Origin: Caldilineaceae bacterium
Lineage (GTDB): Bacteria; Chloroflexota; Anaerolineae; Caldilineales; Caldilineaceae
Direction: 5' to 3'
Assembly: GCA_022823185.1 (NCBI GenBank)
Contig: JAJDXQ010000043.1
Span: forward strand, 186,001-250,000
DNA: 64,000 bases
Each line of letters starts with the position of its first letter. The stretch's first letter is position 1. Positions 18,938-27,483 of this stretch are shown piece after piece. The translations under genes were made by a program, and so were the position numbers. The notes under the pieces were generated by a model, which saw nothing but the letters and a program-made list of their open reading frames with translations, had not been told where the DNA came from and searched no databases.

Positions 18938-19639
18938 TTGTTTGGTATGCGTAACATAGTGGTGGTCAGGACAATTGTCACGGTCATGATTTTAACGGCA
19001 GCTGGGGCCGGGATCGGATTGGCGGGGCCGATGTCGGTTCTCGCCCAGACCCCCGCGGGTCAGGAAGAAAGCGCGGATGACAGCGTACCTGCAGTTGATG
19101 CCGCCACTGAGGTGGAGATTCAGCGCAGGTTCAATGAACTCCGGCGGGAGGCGCTGGAGGACCGGGCTGGCACAATTGAGTGGTGGTTGACCGGCATAGC
19201 GTTATTTCTTGCCGCGCTGGTATCGATTGCAGCGGCCTTCGGGTACATCGTGATCAGGAGATTGCAGGCGTTTGAACGAGAGATGCGCGGGATGGTCGAG
19301 CATGCGCGGGCCTATGCGGCCGAGGCAGCAAAGTTCGCTGAGGAAGCGCGGGGCTACGAAGGGGATGTTGACGAGCCGTTGAGAAGTATGGCAACTGCGG
19401 ACCTGGTTTTCGCGCGGGCGCAGATTGGAGAGGACTTGAGCCGGGATCCGGGGCGGGCGGGGGCCTCAGCCATTGCGGATGCACGCCAGTTGGAAGAGGA
19501 AGGCAGGCTTGGCGAGGCGGTCGAGAGATGGCGGCACATTGCCAATGTGGCCGAAGGCACAAATGACGAACTTGCGGCGCTGGCCTTTCGGTCAATTGGA
19601 GACCTGTCGGAAAGGTTGAGCCGGAGCGCCAGACTGTGA
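18938..19639 (+). CDS. Membrane-anchored coiled-coil protein with a TPR-like tail
   Basis: About 233 residues from TTG 18938, which has AGGAG nine bases upstream; ATG 18947 and ATG 18908 are alternatives. The N-terminus is a signal-like hydrophobic segment (VVVRTIVTVMILTAAGAGIG), followed by a short acidic extracytoplasmic stretch. A heptad-like RRFNELRREALEDRAGTIEW comes next, then a second membrane span (WWLTGIALFLAALVSIAAAF). The rest should be cytoplasmic: a coiled coil rich in Ala/Glu (MVEHARAYAAEAAKFAEEAR) and a degenerate repeat (DARQLEEEGRLGEAVERWRH). I recall similar N-termini fused directly to TPR arrays in other bacteria. Here the TPR part is the next gene, which overlaps by GTGA. 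Function unknown; a membrane scaffold is likely. Confidence 0.65.
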   Translation: MFGMRNIVVVRTIVTVMILTAAGAGIGLAGPMSVLAQTPAGQEESADDSVPAVDAATEVEIQRRFNELRREALEDRAGTIEWWLTGIALFLAALVSIAAAFGYIVIRRLQAFEREMRGMVEHARAYAAEAAKFAEEARGYEGDVDEPLRSMATADLVFARAQIGEDLSRDPGRAGASAIADARQLEEEGRLGEAVERWRHIANVAEGTNDELAALAFRSIGDLSERLSRSARL

Positions 19640-20580
19640 CAGGCCATCATTCCCGCGCTTACTTTCTGGCGAGAGAGGGGTTGGATGAGGCAGGAATGGC
19701 CGCGGCGCGCGAGGCGCTTGCAGCCTACGGGCACGCAATTCGACTGCGGCCTGACTATGCAGAGGCCTACAACAATCGAGGGAATGTCAGGAGCAATCTG
19801 GGCCAGTTTGAGGATGCCCTTGCCGACTATGACAGGGCGATTCAGCTGAAGCCTGAGCTGGTTGACGCGTATATCAATCGCAGTCATGCAGAGGCGGCAT
19901 TACAACAGTATGATGGCGCCCTGGAAGATTTGGGCTCGGCCATCCGTCTTGCCCCTGACAGCTTGATTGCCTTCCTGAATCGAGGGCTGCTCATGGCTGA
20001 GCTGGGCCGATATGAAGATGCGATTGCGGACCTTGACAGGGCGGTCGGGCTCGAGCCAGCATTCGTCAAGACCTACTACATCAGAGGCTGCATCAGGGCG
20101 ACTCTCAAGCGGGGTCGGGAGGCCATCGCAGATTTTGAAAGGGTGATCGGGCTGGATCCGGAGTGTGCCGAGGCGTACAACAGCCGCGGGGCGGCGCTTG
20201 CCGAATCAGGGCAGTATGAGGCCGCGGCGGCCGATTATGGTCAGGCAATCCGCTTGAAGCCGGAGTACGCGGCCGCGTACAACAACAGGGGGATTGCGCA
20301 GGCGAAACTTGGGCGTCACGGCTCTGCTATTGACGACTTCGATGAGGCAATTCGTTTGGAGCCGGAGAGACCGGAACCCTATTACAATCGAGGGCATGCC
20401 AGGGAGCGCCGCGGCGAATACGAGGAGGCCATCGCGGACTACGATCAGGCCATTCTGAGGAAGGCAGACGACGTGGAGGCGATCAGAAACCGGGCGATCG
20501 TGAAGGCGATATTGGGACGAACAGCGGAAGCGCGCGCGGAGATCAATACAGTTATGGAGATTGCCGCAAAGGGCAGGTAG
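19636..20580 (+). CDS. Tetratricopeptide repeat protein
   Basis: This 314-residue soluble protein is almost entirely TPRs: at least seven 34-residue units such as YNNRGNVRSNLGQFEDALAD and YNNRGIAQAKLGRHGSAIDD, ending near residue 305. Its GTG start overlaps the previous stop (GTGA, 19636-19639), so it is translationally coupled to the membrane coiled-coil gene in a different frame. The pair may be a split form of a single membrane-TPR protein. TPR arrays bind partner proteins; the partner cannot be named. Confidence 0.85.
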   Translation: MTGHHSRAYFLAREGLDEAGMAAAREALAAYGHAIRLRPDYAEAYNNRGNVRSNLGQFEDALADYDRAIQLKPELVDAYINRSHAEAALQQYDGALEDLGSAIRLAPDSLIAFLNRGLLMAELGRYEDAIADLDRAVGLEPAFVKTYYIRGCIRATLKRGREAIADFERVIGLDPECAEAYNSRGAALAESGQYEAAAADYGQAIRLKPEYAAAYNNRGIAQAKLGRHGSAIDDFDEAIRLEPERPEPYYNRGHARERRGEYEEAIADYDQAILRKADDVEAIRNRAIVKAILGRTAEARAEINTVMEIAAKGR

Positions 20581-20768
20581 GTTAAGAGTTGGGGCTCAAC
20601 CCAGCGCGATGCGGGATTCAGGGTGCCGCCGAGAGGGGGAGCCGAAACCGGTCGGGCAGGCGCGTTCTGAAAGACAGGAGAGAGGCCGCAGCGCCGTATG
20701 GCAGACAGAACGGTTGCAGGGCCGCGGCTCTTCTCTGATTGTCGGGCGAAAAACCCGGCTGGGTCCGG

Positions 20769-21092
20769 TCAGAAAATGCCCAGTTCGTCTTTTGCATCCT
20801 CAGACATCATGTCCGGATTCCAGAAGGGTGTCCACACCAGGTGGACATTGACTTCGTTGATGTCGGGGAAGGCGTTGTGGGCAGTGCGCTGGACGTCGCT
20901 GATTATCTGGGGGCCAACAGGGCAACCAGGACTGGTGAGCGTCATGGTTACGTCGATGTTGTTGTCTTCGGTTACTTCGATATCATAGACCAGGCCCAGG
21001 TCTACGATATTCATCATCAGCTCCGGGTCTTGCACGTGTGTCCGGATTTCGGCCCGCACTTCATCGGGCGTGGGCGCTAACGTGTCGCTCAT
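20769..21092 (-). CDS. sufT: SufT-like MIP18/DUF59 iron-sulfur assembly protein
   Basis: The 107-residue product is a DUF59 domain: DEVRAEIRTHVQDPELMMNI, then VDLGLVYDIEV and the conserved MTLTSPGCPVGPQI with its reactive-type Cys. SufT/MIP18 proteins assist maturation or delivery of Fe-S clusters. ATG 21092 is chosen because GAGGAGA lies eight bases upstream; a longer frame to 21140 overlaps the Rieske gene. It is the last gene of the suf operon. Confidence 0.85.
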   Translation of the reverse strand: MSDTLAPTPDEVRAEIRTHVQDPELMMNIVDLGLVYDIEVTEDNNIDVTMTLTSPGCPVGPQIISDVQRTAHNAFPDINEVNVHLVWTPFWNPDMMSEDAKDELGIF

Positions 21093-21105
21093 CGGATTGT
21101 TCTCC

Positions 21106-21423
21106 TCAGTAGGGCTGTTCCACGTAGATGTTTTCGCCATCGACTTGAACCTGGTAGGAGGGAGTGGGCTCGAAAGCGGGCATACTGAGCGCTTCGCCGG
21201 TGCGAATATCGAAGCGGGCCCCGTGCCGCGGGCACTGGACCTGACCGCCCTCGAGTATTTCTCCCTCTACGAGGGGGCCGCCGTCATGGGTGCAGACATC
21301 TTCAATAGCGAAGTATTCGCCGTCCAGATTGAAAACGGCGATGCGTATTCCATCCAGTTCGACAAGGATTCGATCCCCTGGCGGGATATCTCCGGTCGCG
21401 GCTACTCTAACGAAATCTTCCAT
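21106..21423 (-). CDS. Rieske-type [2Fe-2S] ferredoxin
   Basis: This 105-residue soluble protein has the two Rieske ligand pairs C44-T-H46 (VCTHDGG) and C64-P-R-H67 (CPRHGARFD). Such small Rieske ferredoxins carry electrons, and members are often found inside suf operons, where a role in assembly or as a redox donor is assumed. It lies 26 bases after sufU and 13 bases before sufT. Confidence 0.9.
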   Translation of the reverse strand: MEDFVRVAATGDIPPGDRILVELDGIRIAVFNLDGEYFAIEDVCTHDGGPLVEGEILEGGQVQCPRHGARFDIRTGEALSMPAFEPTPSYQVQVDGENIYVEQPY

Positions 21424-21448
21424 TACCAGTTTAACCTCGGCGTGAAAT

Positions 21449-21826
21449 TCAGTCTGGCCACTCCGTAAGGCCGTAGAGCCCGGCTTTGAGGGCTTTCAGA
21501 GGCAGGAGGGCGCATTTCAGTCGCACGGGCCCGATCTCGATTCCGAGAAGGTCGAGCACGTCCTCTTTGCCCCACTCCTTGAGTTCAGCCACCGGCAGCC
21601 CGACGATCTCCTCCAATATCATGGACGCGCTGGCCTGGCTGATGGCACAGCCCCGGCCTTCGAAGGCTGCATCGACCACCACTTCATTTTCAATCTTGAG
21701 GTGAATGGTCACTTCATCGCCGCAGAAGGGATTGGACTCATGCCGGTGGACGTTGGCGTCCTCCAAGGCTCCCTTGCGGCGAGGGTGCTTGTAATGGTCG
21801 ATGATGGCTTCTCGGAACAGGTCCAT
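21449..21826 (-). CDS. sufU: Fe-S cluster scaffold / sulfur-transfer protein, SufU/IscU family
   Basis: The product is 125 residues from ATG 21826, which begins MDLFREAIIDHYKHPRRKG as in SufU; an in-frame TTG at 21892 adds an unlikely Pro-rich leader. Ligands are Cys35 and Asp37 (NPFCGDEV), Cys60 (GRGCAIS) and Cys105 (RLKCALLPLKALK). The spacing from Cys60 to Cys105 is 45 residues, shorter than in Bacillus SufU and closer to IscU, so the extra SufU loop is missing. This matters because in Bacillus that region helps dock the cysteine desulfurase SufS, which is absent from this operon. Confidence 0.85.
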   Translation of the reverse strand: MDLFREAIIDHYKHPRRKGALEDANVHRHESNPFCGDEVTIHLKIENEVVVDAAFEGRGCAISQASASMILEEIVGLPVAELKEWGKEDVLDLLGIEIGPVRLKCALLPLKALKAGLYGLTEWPD

Positions 21827-21935
21827 GGGCGAAAGAGGCGGAATCGCGGGAGGGGCGGGGGGCGCGAACGGCCCCCCAGTATTCCAATTCAAACGGTGTC
21901 CAACTCCACCAGCGATAAGGAGCGGGGGGCTGGAC

Positions 21936-22787
21936 TTACTTCTCGATGGGCAGTCCGACAGCGTTGCCCCATTCGGTCCAGGAGCCGTCGTAGTTGCGAA
22001 CCTTATCGTAGCCGAGCAGGTAGGTCAAGACGAACCAGGTATGGCTGCTGCGTTCGCCGATGCGGCAGTAGGCCACAACATCGTCGGTTGCGTTCAGTCC
22101 CTGTTCCTCTTCGTAGATGGCTTTGAGTTCAGCGGCGCTCTTGAAGGTTCCGTCGTCATTGGCGGCGCGCGCCCAAGGAACGTTTCTGGCGCCGGCGATG
22201 TGACCTCCGCGCAGTGAGCCTTCCTGCGGATAGTCGGCCATGTGGAGGAGTTCGCCGCTGAACTCGGCAGGGCTGCGGACGTCTACCAGCGGCAAGCCGG
22301 ACTGCTGGTGAGTCAGGACCTCGTCTCGCATTGCGCGGATTGCGGCGTCATTGCGGGCCGGCGCGGTGTAAGAGGCGGACGGATAGGAGGCGGAGTCGGT
22401 CGTCAGTTCGCGGCCCTCGTCGGCCCACTTCTGGCGGCCGCCGTCCATCACTTTGGCATTGGTATGGCCGAAAAGCTGGAAGACCCAAAAGGCGTAGGTC
22501 GCCCACCAGTTGCTTTTGTCTCCGTAGAAAACGACGGTGGTGTCATTTGAGATGCCCAGCCGCTCCATTAGCTGCTGAAATTGGTTCTGCCCGACATAGT
22601 CGCGCACGACAGCGTCGTTCAGATCTTCCTGCCAGTCGATTTTCTGCGCGCCCGGGATGTGGCCCGTGTCGTAGAGCAGGACGTCCTCATTTGATTCGAG
22701 GAGTCGGATGTTACTGTCATTCAGGTTATCGGCGACCCACTCGGTGCTGACCAGCACGTCTGCATTGGCATACCCTTTGTCTGCCAT
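21936..22787 (-). CDS. Two-domain rhodanese (thiosulfate/mercaptopyruvate sulfurtransferase)
   Basis: This 283-residue protein has two rhodanese modules. The N-terminal one (VSTEWVADNLNDSNIRLLES, DTGHIPGAQKIDW) is catalytically silent. The C-terminal one has LVDVRSPAEFSG, GGHIAGARNVPW and the active loop CRIGERS with Cys241. Such enzymes move sulfane sulfur from thiosulfate or 3-mercaptopyruvate to acceptors. The CRxGxRS loop fits thiosulfate use better than the CGxGVTA loop of mercaptopyruvate enzymes. Its place between sufD and sufU, where SufS is often found, suggests it may supply sulfur to the Suf system. Confidence 0.88.
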   Translation of the reverse strand: MADKGYANADVLVSTEWVADNLNDSNIRLLESNEDVLLYDTGHIPGAQKIDWQEDLNDAVVRDYVGQNQFQQLMERLGISNDTTVVFYGDKSNWWATYAFWVFQLFGHTNAKVMDGGRQKWADEGRELTTDSASYPSASYTAPARNDAAIRAMRDEVLTHQQSGLPLVDVRSPAEFSGELLHMADYPQEGSLRGGHIAGARNVPWARAANDDGTFKSAAELKAIYEEEQGLNATDDVVAYCRIGERSSHTWFVLTYLLGYDKVRNYDGSWTEWGNAVGLPIEK

Positions 22788-22816
22788 TGTTCTCCTCCGT
22801 AGCTTGTTGCTTGAGA

Positions 22817-24124
22817 CTATCTACTTATCTTCCGACTGATTACCTTTTCCAACTTGTGCATGACACTTTCTACAGGGACGCGGTCGAGGACTCCCTGGAG
22901 GAATCCCTGGACGATCATTCGTTCCGCCTGCGGCCTGGTGAGGCCGCGGGCCATCAGGTAGAAGACGTATTCGTCCTCAACTTGCGCGGCTGTTGCGGCA
23001 TGGGTACAGCGCACGTCGTCCGCCTCGATTTCGAGCCCGGGTATACTGTCTGAGCGGGCGCTTCGATCGAGGATTAGATTGCCGTTGCGCTGGAAGGCGT
23101 CTGTCTTCTGGGCGCCGGGCAGCACTTTGATGATGCCCATATAGACGCTGCGGGCGCGATGTTTCAGGGCGCCGTTGAAGAGCAGATCGCTGAAGCAGTT
23201 GGGCACACGGTGCAACTGCAGGGTCTGGTGGTCGATGTGCTGGCGGCGGGTTGGGAAGTAGAGCCCCAGGAGCTCGCCATGCCCGCCCTGACCCTGCAGA
23301 TCCAGGTCCAGGAAGGCTTTGGTCAGGCGGCTGCCCCAACTCACCTGGATCCAGCGCAGGTCGGTGTCCTTGCCCAGCACGGCTCTTCCGGTGAGGAAGT
23401 TCCAAGCGGTGTGTTGAAAGTCCTGCAGGTTTATGTAGCGGACCTGGGCATTGTCCTTAACGATCAGCTCGACGACACTTGCCTGGAAGGCGTTTTCAGC
23501 GCCCATGAGGTCATCGACAACAGTCACTTCGGCGCCCTCTTCGGCGACGAGAAGGGTATGGTGATAGCCGCCAACGCCGTCGCCCTGGTTCAGTATGGCT
23601 TGCAGAGGAAGCGTAACCGCGGTGTTGCGGGGGACGAAGATAAAGGAGCCGGTGTCCCAGAGGGCCGCGTGCAGGGCGGTGAACTTATTGGCGTCGGGGG
23701 AGACGGCCTCGGTCATGAAGTAGCGTTGCACGAACTCGGGGTGCTGCTGAACGGCCGTCTGAAGGTCGGTAAAGATGACACCCTGACCGGCCAGGCTATC
23801 GCTCTCCTGTCTGTACAAAAGGCCGCCGTCTTGATAGATCAGGCTGGCGGCAGAGTCCATTTCGTCCAATGCTTCGAGCAGAACTGGGTCCAGGTCTTGA
23901 CGATTGGCGGCGCCATTGGGTGTAGAGTAGGGCGCGTAGTTGTCCAATTTAAAGCCGGTGAGGCGCGTTCTGCGCCAGTCTTCGTCGGTTGGCTCGGGCC
24001 AGGGCATGCTTTCGAAGTGCTGCCAGGCGCGCAGGCGAAAGTCCAGCATCCAATCGGGTTCATTCTTTGCTTCGGAAGCAAGCCGCACGGTCTCCTGGGA
24101 GAAGCCGGCGGTTGCTTCGATCAT
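22817..24124 (-). CDS. sufD: Fe-S assembly protein SufD
   Basis: The product is 435 residues from ATG 24124 (MIEATAGFSQETVRLASEAK); an in-frame GTG at 24190 would add 22 residues. The protein has the SufBD beta-helix core, with EPDWMLDFRLRAWQHFESMP at the N-terminus and DVRCTHAATAAQVEDEYVFYLMARGLTRPQAERMI near the C-terminus. The His in CTHAAT is the conserved residue at the SufB-SufD interface. With SufB and SufC it forms the scaffold complex. It lies 29 bases before the rhodanese gene. Confidence 0.93.
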   Translation of the reverse strand: MIEATAGFSQETVRLASEAKNEPDWMLDFRLRAWQHFESMPWPEPTDEDWRRTRLTGFKLDNYAPYSTPNGAANRQDLDPVLLEALDEMDSAASLIYQDGGLLYRQESDSLAGQGVIFTDLQTAVQQHPEFVQRYFMTEAVSPDANKFTALHAALWDTGSFIFVPRNTAVTLPLQAILNQGDGVGGYHHTLLVAEEGAEVTVVDDLMGAENAFQASVVELIVKDNAQVRYINLQDFQHTAWNFLTGRAVLGKDTDLRWIQVSWGSRLTKAFLDLDLQGQGGHGELLGLYFPTRRQHIDHQTLQLHRVPNCFSDLLFNGALKHRARSVYMGIIKVLPGAQKTDAFQRNGNLILDRSARSDSIPGLEIEADDVRCTHAATAAQVEDEYVFYLMARGLTRPQAERMIVQGFLQGVLDRVPVESVMHKLEKVISRKISR

Positions 24125-24278
24125 TTCTCTCGGTCTCTCAATTAGCAATGTCACCTTCAATTCACTCCGTATCGGGAAAGCGGGAGACACTCATGTACAG
24201 CAGGGGTCCCCCGTAGCTTTAAGCGCGTTCTGGATTGCCTATCGTTCCACTCCGGAACAGGGACGTAGGGAAGGCAAT

Positions 24279-25694
24279 CTAACCGATGCTGCCCTCCATC
24301 TGCAATTGGATCAGGCGATTCATTTCAACTGCGTATTCCATGGGCAGCTCTTTGACGAGCGGTTCGATGAATCCGCCCACGATCATGGCGGCGGCCTCGT
24401 CCTCATCAATGCCGCGGCTCATCAGATAGAAGAGCTGTTCTTCGCCGATTTTGCTGACCGACGCTTCGTGGCCGATGCTGACGTCATCCTCGTCGATTTC
24501 GATGTAGGGATAGGTATCTGACCGGCTTTCCGAATCCAGAAGCAGGGCATCGCAGACGACGTTGCTGCGGCTATGCTGCGCCCCTTTGGCCACTTTGAGC
24601 AGGCCGCGATAGCTGGAGCGTCCGCCGTTCTTGCTGATGGATTTAGAAACGATTTTTGAGCTGGTGTTGGGCGCGGCGTGGACCACTTTGCCGCCGGCAT
24701 CCTGATGCTGTCCGTTGCCGGCGAAGGCGATCGACAGGATTTCGCCGTGCGCCTTTGGGCCCATCATGTAGACGGCCGGATACTTCATCGTCACTTTGCT
24801 CCCCAGGTTGCCGTCGATCCACTCCATGGTGGCGTCGTCGTAGGCCAGAGCCCGCTTGGTAACCAGGTTGTAAACGTCGGTGCTCCAGTTCTGGATCGTT
24901 GTGTAGCGGCAGCGGCCGCCCTTCTTGACGATGATTTCGACGACAGCGCTGTGGAGGCTGTCGCTGGAGTAAATGGGCGCGGTGCAGCCCTCGACGTAGT
25001 GTACGCTGGCTCCTTCTTCGACAACGATCAACGTGCGTTCGAACTGTCCCATGTTTTCGGCGTTGATGCGAAAATAGGCCTGCAAGGGGATGTCGACGTG
25101 CACGCCGGCGGGGACGTAGACGAAGCTGCCGCCGCTCCAGACAGCGCTGTTCAGCGCGGCGAACTTATTGTCGGCGGCCGGGATGACGGTTGCGAAGTAT
25201 TCCTTGACGATGTCTTCGTGTTCGCGAAGGCCGCTGTCCATGTCGAGAAAGACCACGCCGAGCTTTTCCCATTCGTCTTTCAGGCTATGGTAGACGACCT
25301 CGGATTCATACTGGGCGCCGACACCGGCGAGAAATCTGCGTTCCGCCTCCGGGATGCCGAGCCGGTCAAATGTGCGCTTGATGTCTTCCGGCACGTCGTC
25401 CCAGCTTTTGCCCTGTTTTTCAGCCGGGCGCAGATAGTAGTAGATGTCGTCGAAATCGATGCCGCTCAGGTCGGCCCCCCAGGTCGGCATTGACTTGGCA
25501 AAGAAAATGTCGAGCGCATCGTGCCGGAACTGGCGCATCCAGTCCGGTTCATTCTTTATGTCGGCGATCTGGTCGACCACCTGATGTGTCAGGCCCTTGG
25601 CGGCCTTGAATACGGCATTCTCTTCGTCACGGAACCCGTACTGATACTCTTCCTTGACACCTTCAAGATGTTGTAAATCAGACTGTTCAGCCAC
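24279..25694 (-). CDS. sufB: Fe-S assembly scaffold SufB
   Basis: This 471-residue protein starts at GTG 25694, with AGAGGAGG five bases upstream. It has the conserved SufB features EGCTAPIYSSDSLHSAVVEI (the Cys that accepts persulfide in E. coli SufB), YTTIQNWSTDVYNLVTKRA and DEDDVSIGHEASVSKIGEEQ. SufB with SufC and SufD assembles [4Fe-4S] clusters. It is the longest gene of the operon and sits between sufC and sufD. Confidence 0.97.
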   Translation of the reverse strand: MAEQSDLQHLEGVKEEYQYGFRDEENAVFKAAKGLTHQVVDQIADIKNEPDWMRQFRHDALDIFFAKSMPTWGADLSGIDFDDIYYYLRPAEKQGKSWDDVPEDIKRTFDRLGIPEAERRFLAGVGAQYESEVVYHSLKDEWEKLGVVFLDMDSGLREHEDIVKEYFATVIPAADNKFAALNSAVWSGGSFVYVPAGVHVDIPLQAYFRINAENMGQFERTLIVVEEGASVHYVEGCTAPIYSSDSLHSAVVEIIVKKGGRCRYTTIQNWSTDVYNLVTKRALAYDDATMEWIDGNLGSKVTMKYPAVYMMGPKAHGEILSIAFAGNGQHQDAGGKVVHAAPNTSSKIVSKSISKNGGRSSYRGLLKVAKGAQHSRSNVVCDALLLDSESRSDTYPYIEIDEDDVSIGHEASVSKIGEEQLFYLMSRGIDEDEAAAMIVGGFIEPLVKELPMEYAVEMNRLIQLQMEGSIG

Positions 25695-25825
25695 AATAGC
25701 CTCCTCTAAGGAATGGGCGTTCCGACTTCAGCGGCCGGTTGACTCCATGCCCATCAGTTCAAGTCGCATCAGGTGTACCGGCAAGATACCGGCCCCCTCA
25801 ATCCAGTCTTCGTTTCGTCTGTCTA

Positions 25826-26635
25826 TCAGACGGGCACTGCTCCAGCGACGAGCTCCTCTTCGACCCATTTGTAGCCTCTTTCCTCCAGCATCAGGGCCAC
25901 TTCCGGGCCGCCCGTCTTCACGATGCGGCCGCCAAAGAAGATACTGACATAGTCCGGCTTGACGAAGTTCAGAATTCGCTGGTAGTGGGTAATGAGCAGG
26001 AAACCGCGGTCCTGCGTGGCCAGTTTGTTGATGCCGTCAGCGACGACTCTGAGCGCGTCGATATCCAGGCCTGAGTCGGACTCATCCAGGATTGCGAATT
26101 TCGGTTCCAACATGGCCATCTGGAGAACTTCGGTACGTTTTTTCTCGCCGCCGGAGAATCCATCATTCAGGTAACGGCGGGCAAAGCTGGAATCGACGTT
26201 GAATTCCTTCATTTTGGTGTTCAGTTCACGTCTGAAATCCCGCATTGGCATCAGGTTGCTGCCGATGACACCGTTGTCCTTGGCGGCCGATTCTTTGCTG
26301 GTGTAGCCGCGGACGTTGGACACTGCGGTGCGAAGGAAATTGGCGACGCTGACGCCGGGAATCGAGACCGGATACTGGAAGGCCAGAAAAATTCCCGTGC
26401 GGGCACGTTCGTCGGCTTCCATATCGAGTATGCTCTCGCCGTCGAGAAGTATATCGCCTTGTGTTACTTCGTAATGGGGATGGCCGGCGATTACGTAAGA
26501 GAGGGTTGATTTTCCGGACCCGTTTGGGCCCATCATCGCGTGGATTTCACCGCTGTGCAGGGTGAGGTCCACGCCATTCAATATCTCGGTATCGCCGATT
26601 GCGACATGCAAATTTTGAATCTCAAGTGTACTCAT
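25826..26635 (-). CDS. sufC: Fe-S assembly ATPase SufC
   Basis: The product is 269 residues from ATG 26635 (MSTLEIQNLHVAIGDTEILN), with GAGGAG about 12 bases upstream; an extension to 26719 would overlap sufR. It has Walker A GPNGSGKST at 36-44, the Q-loop AFQYPVSIPGVS, signature FSGGEKKR and Walker B FAILDESDSGLD, all typical of SufC. It drives conformational change of SufBD. Confidence 0.97.
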   Translation of the reverse strand: MSTLEIQNLHVAIGDTEILNGVDLTLHSGEIHAMMGPNGSGKSTLSYVIAGHPHYEVTQGDILLDGESILDMEADERARTGIFLAFQYPVSIPGVSVANFLRTAVSNVRGYTSKESAAKDNGVIGSNLMPMRDFRRELNTKMKEFNVDSSFARRYLNDGFSGGEKKRTEVLQMAMLEPKFAILDESDSGLDIDALRVVADGINKLATQDRGFLLITHYQRILNFVKPDYVSIFFGGRIVKTGGPEVALMLEERGYKWVEEELVAGAVPV

Positions 26636-26715
26636 GTTTGTCTTTAGCTCCTCACAGTTACGGCTGCATGCAACCGTATTCAATGCGTGCGATCCTCTTA
26701 CGAGAGAAGAATCGT

Positions 26716-27375
26716 TCACGTTTCCAACTCAAGTGTTGCACGGCTGCCCTGCCCGATGACAAAGGAGCAGCTGCCGTGCCCGTCCATAATGCAGTTGTCC
26801 AAGAGGACTTCCTCTCCTAACACCTGCTGCAACATCTGCTGATCCATGTCGCAGAGTTCTCTGTGCTCAACGGCCAGGTCGTGGTAGGGACAGTTGTACA
26901 TCTTCAATGCGATTGTGTTGCTCTCGCCTTTCGAGACATCGGTGAGAACGCCCTGCTGGCCAAGAGCGCCGGCCATTTCTTCCACACGTTTGTGCAGATC
27001 GGGGGCCGTAACGCTTTGGGAATACCCTTCGGCCAGCCGGGCGCCGACGCGTTTCATGAGCGACCCCATCAGTTCTTCGCCGACCATTCCGCACATTTCC
27101 TGGAGCATCGTCAGCGCCAAAACGTCGCAGCGACAGGCGAACAGTTCTCGGGCGGCGTCGGTCGCCACATAGGTGAAATGCGGTCGCCCTACGCCGGACC
27201 GCACCTCCCGTCGATCCAGATAACCGCTTGCCTGCAGGTGATTCAAGTGCTGACGCACAGCGGTTGGTGTCACGCCTAACAGCAGTTCAAGGTCCTTAAT
27301 CGTGGCAGAGGCATTGCGTTGCAGATATTCCAGTATCTGCCATGCGGGTGAATTCTGGTCCAGGTTGATAGACAT
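26716..27375 (-). CDS. sufR: SufR-like iron-sulfur transcriptional regulator
   Basis: This 219-residue protein has an N-terminal winged helix (ATIKDLELLLGVTPTAVRQH then LNHLQASGYLDRR). Its C-terminal sensor has cysteines at 162, 175, 195 and 203 in NCPYHDLAVEHRELCDMD and DNCIMDGHGSCSF, the arrangement of SufR repressors that bind an Fe-S cluster. It is the first gene of the suf operon. A perfect inverted repeat lies 99 bases upstream of its ATG over the promoter, so autorepression of the operon when clusters are sufficient is the likely scheme. Confidence 0.9.
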   Translation of the reverse strand: MSINLDQNSPAWQILEYLQRNASATIKDLELLLGVTPTAVRQHLNHLQASGYLDRREVRSGVGRPHFTYVATDAARELFACRCDVLALTMLQEMCGMVGEELMGSLMKRVGARLAEGYSQSVTAPDLHKRVEEMAGALGQQGVLTDVSKGESNTIALKMYNCPYHDLAVEHRELCDMDQQMLQQVLGEEVLLDNCIMDGHGSCSFVIGQGSRATLELET

Positions 27376-27454
27376 GAGCTTCTTCTCTGCTATTCAAGGC
27401 CCAGGACGGTTCCAGGCATTCGAATTGGCCTGTCAAACTCCTAAAGGCAACCTG

Positions 27455-27483
27455 ACTGTACCACTGGAGGCACATTTTGTCAA
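27455..27483 (-). promoter_or_regulatory. Promoter of the suf operon
   Basis: On the minus strand TTGACA (27483-27478) is followed after 17 bases by TACAGT (27460-27455). The -35 box lies inside the left arm of the inverted repeat, so a bound regulator would block polymerase. Confidence 0.6.

Noticed and set aside
20741..20760. Hairpin GTCGGG...CCCGGC after the suf operon as a terminator
   Set aside because: Stem is six pairs with a wobble and the T residues lie in the loop, so it is too weak to call.
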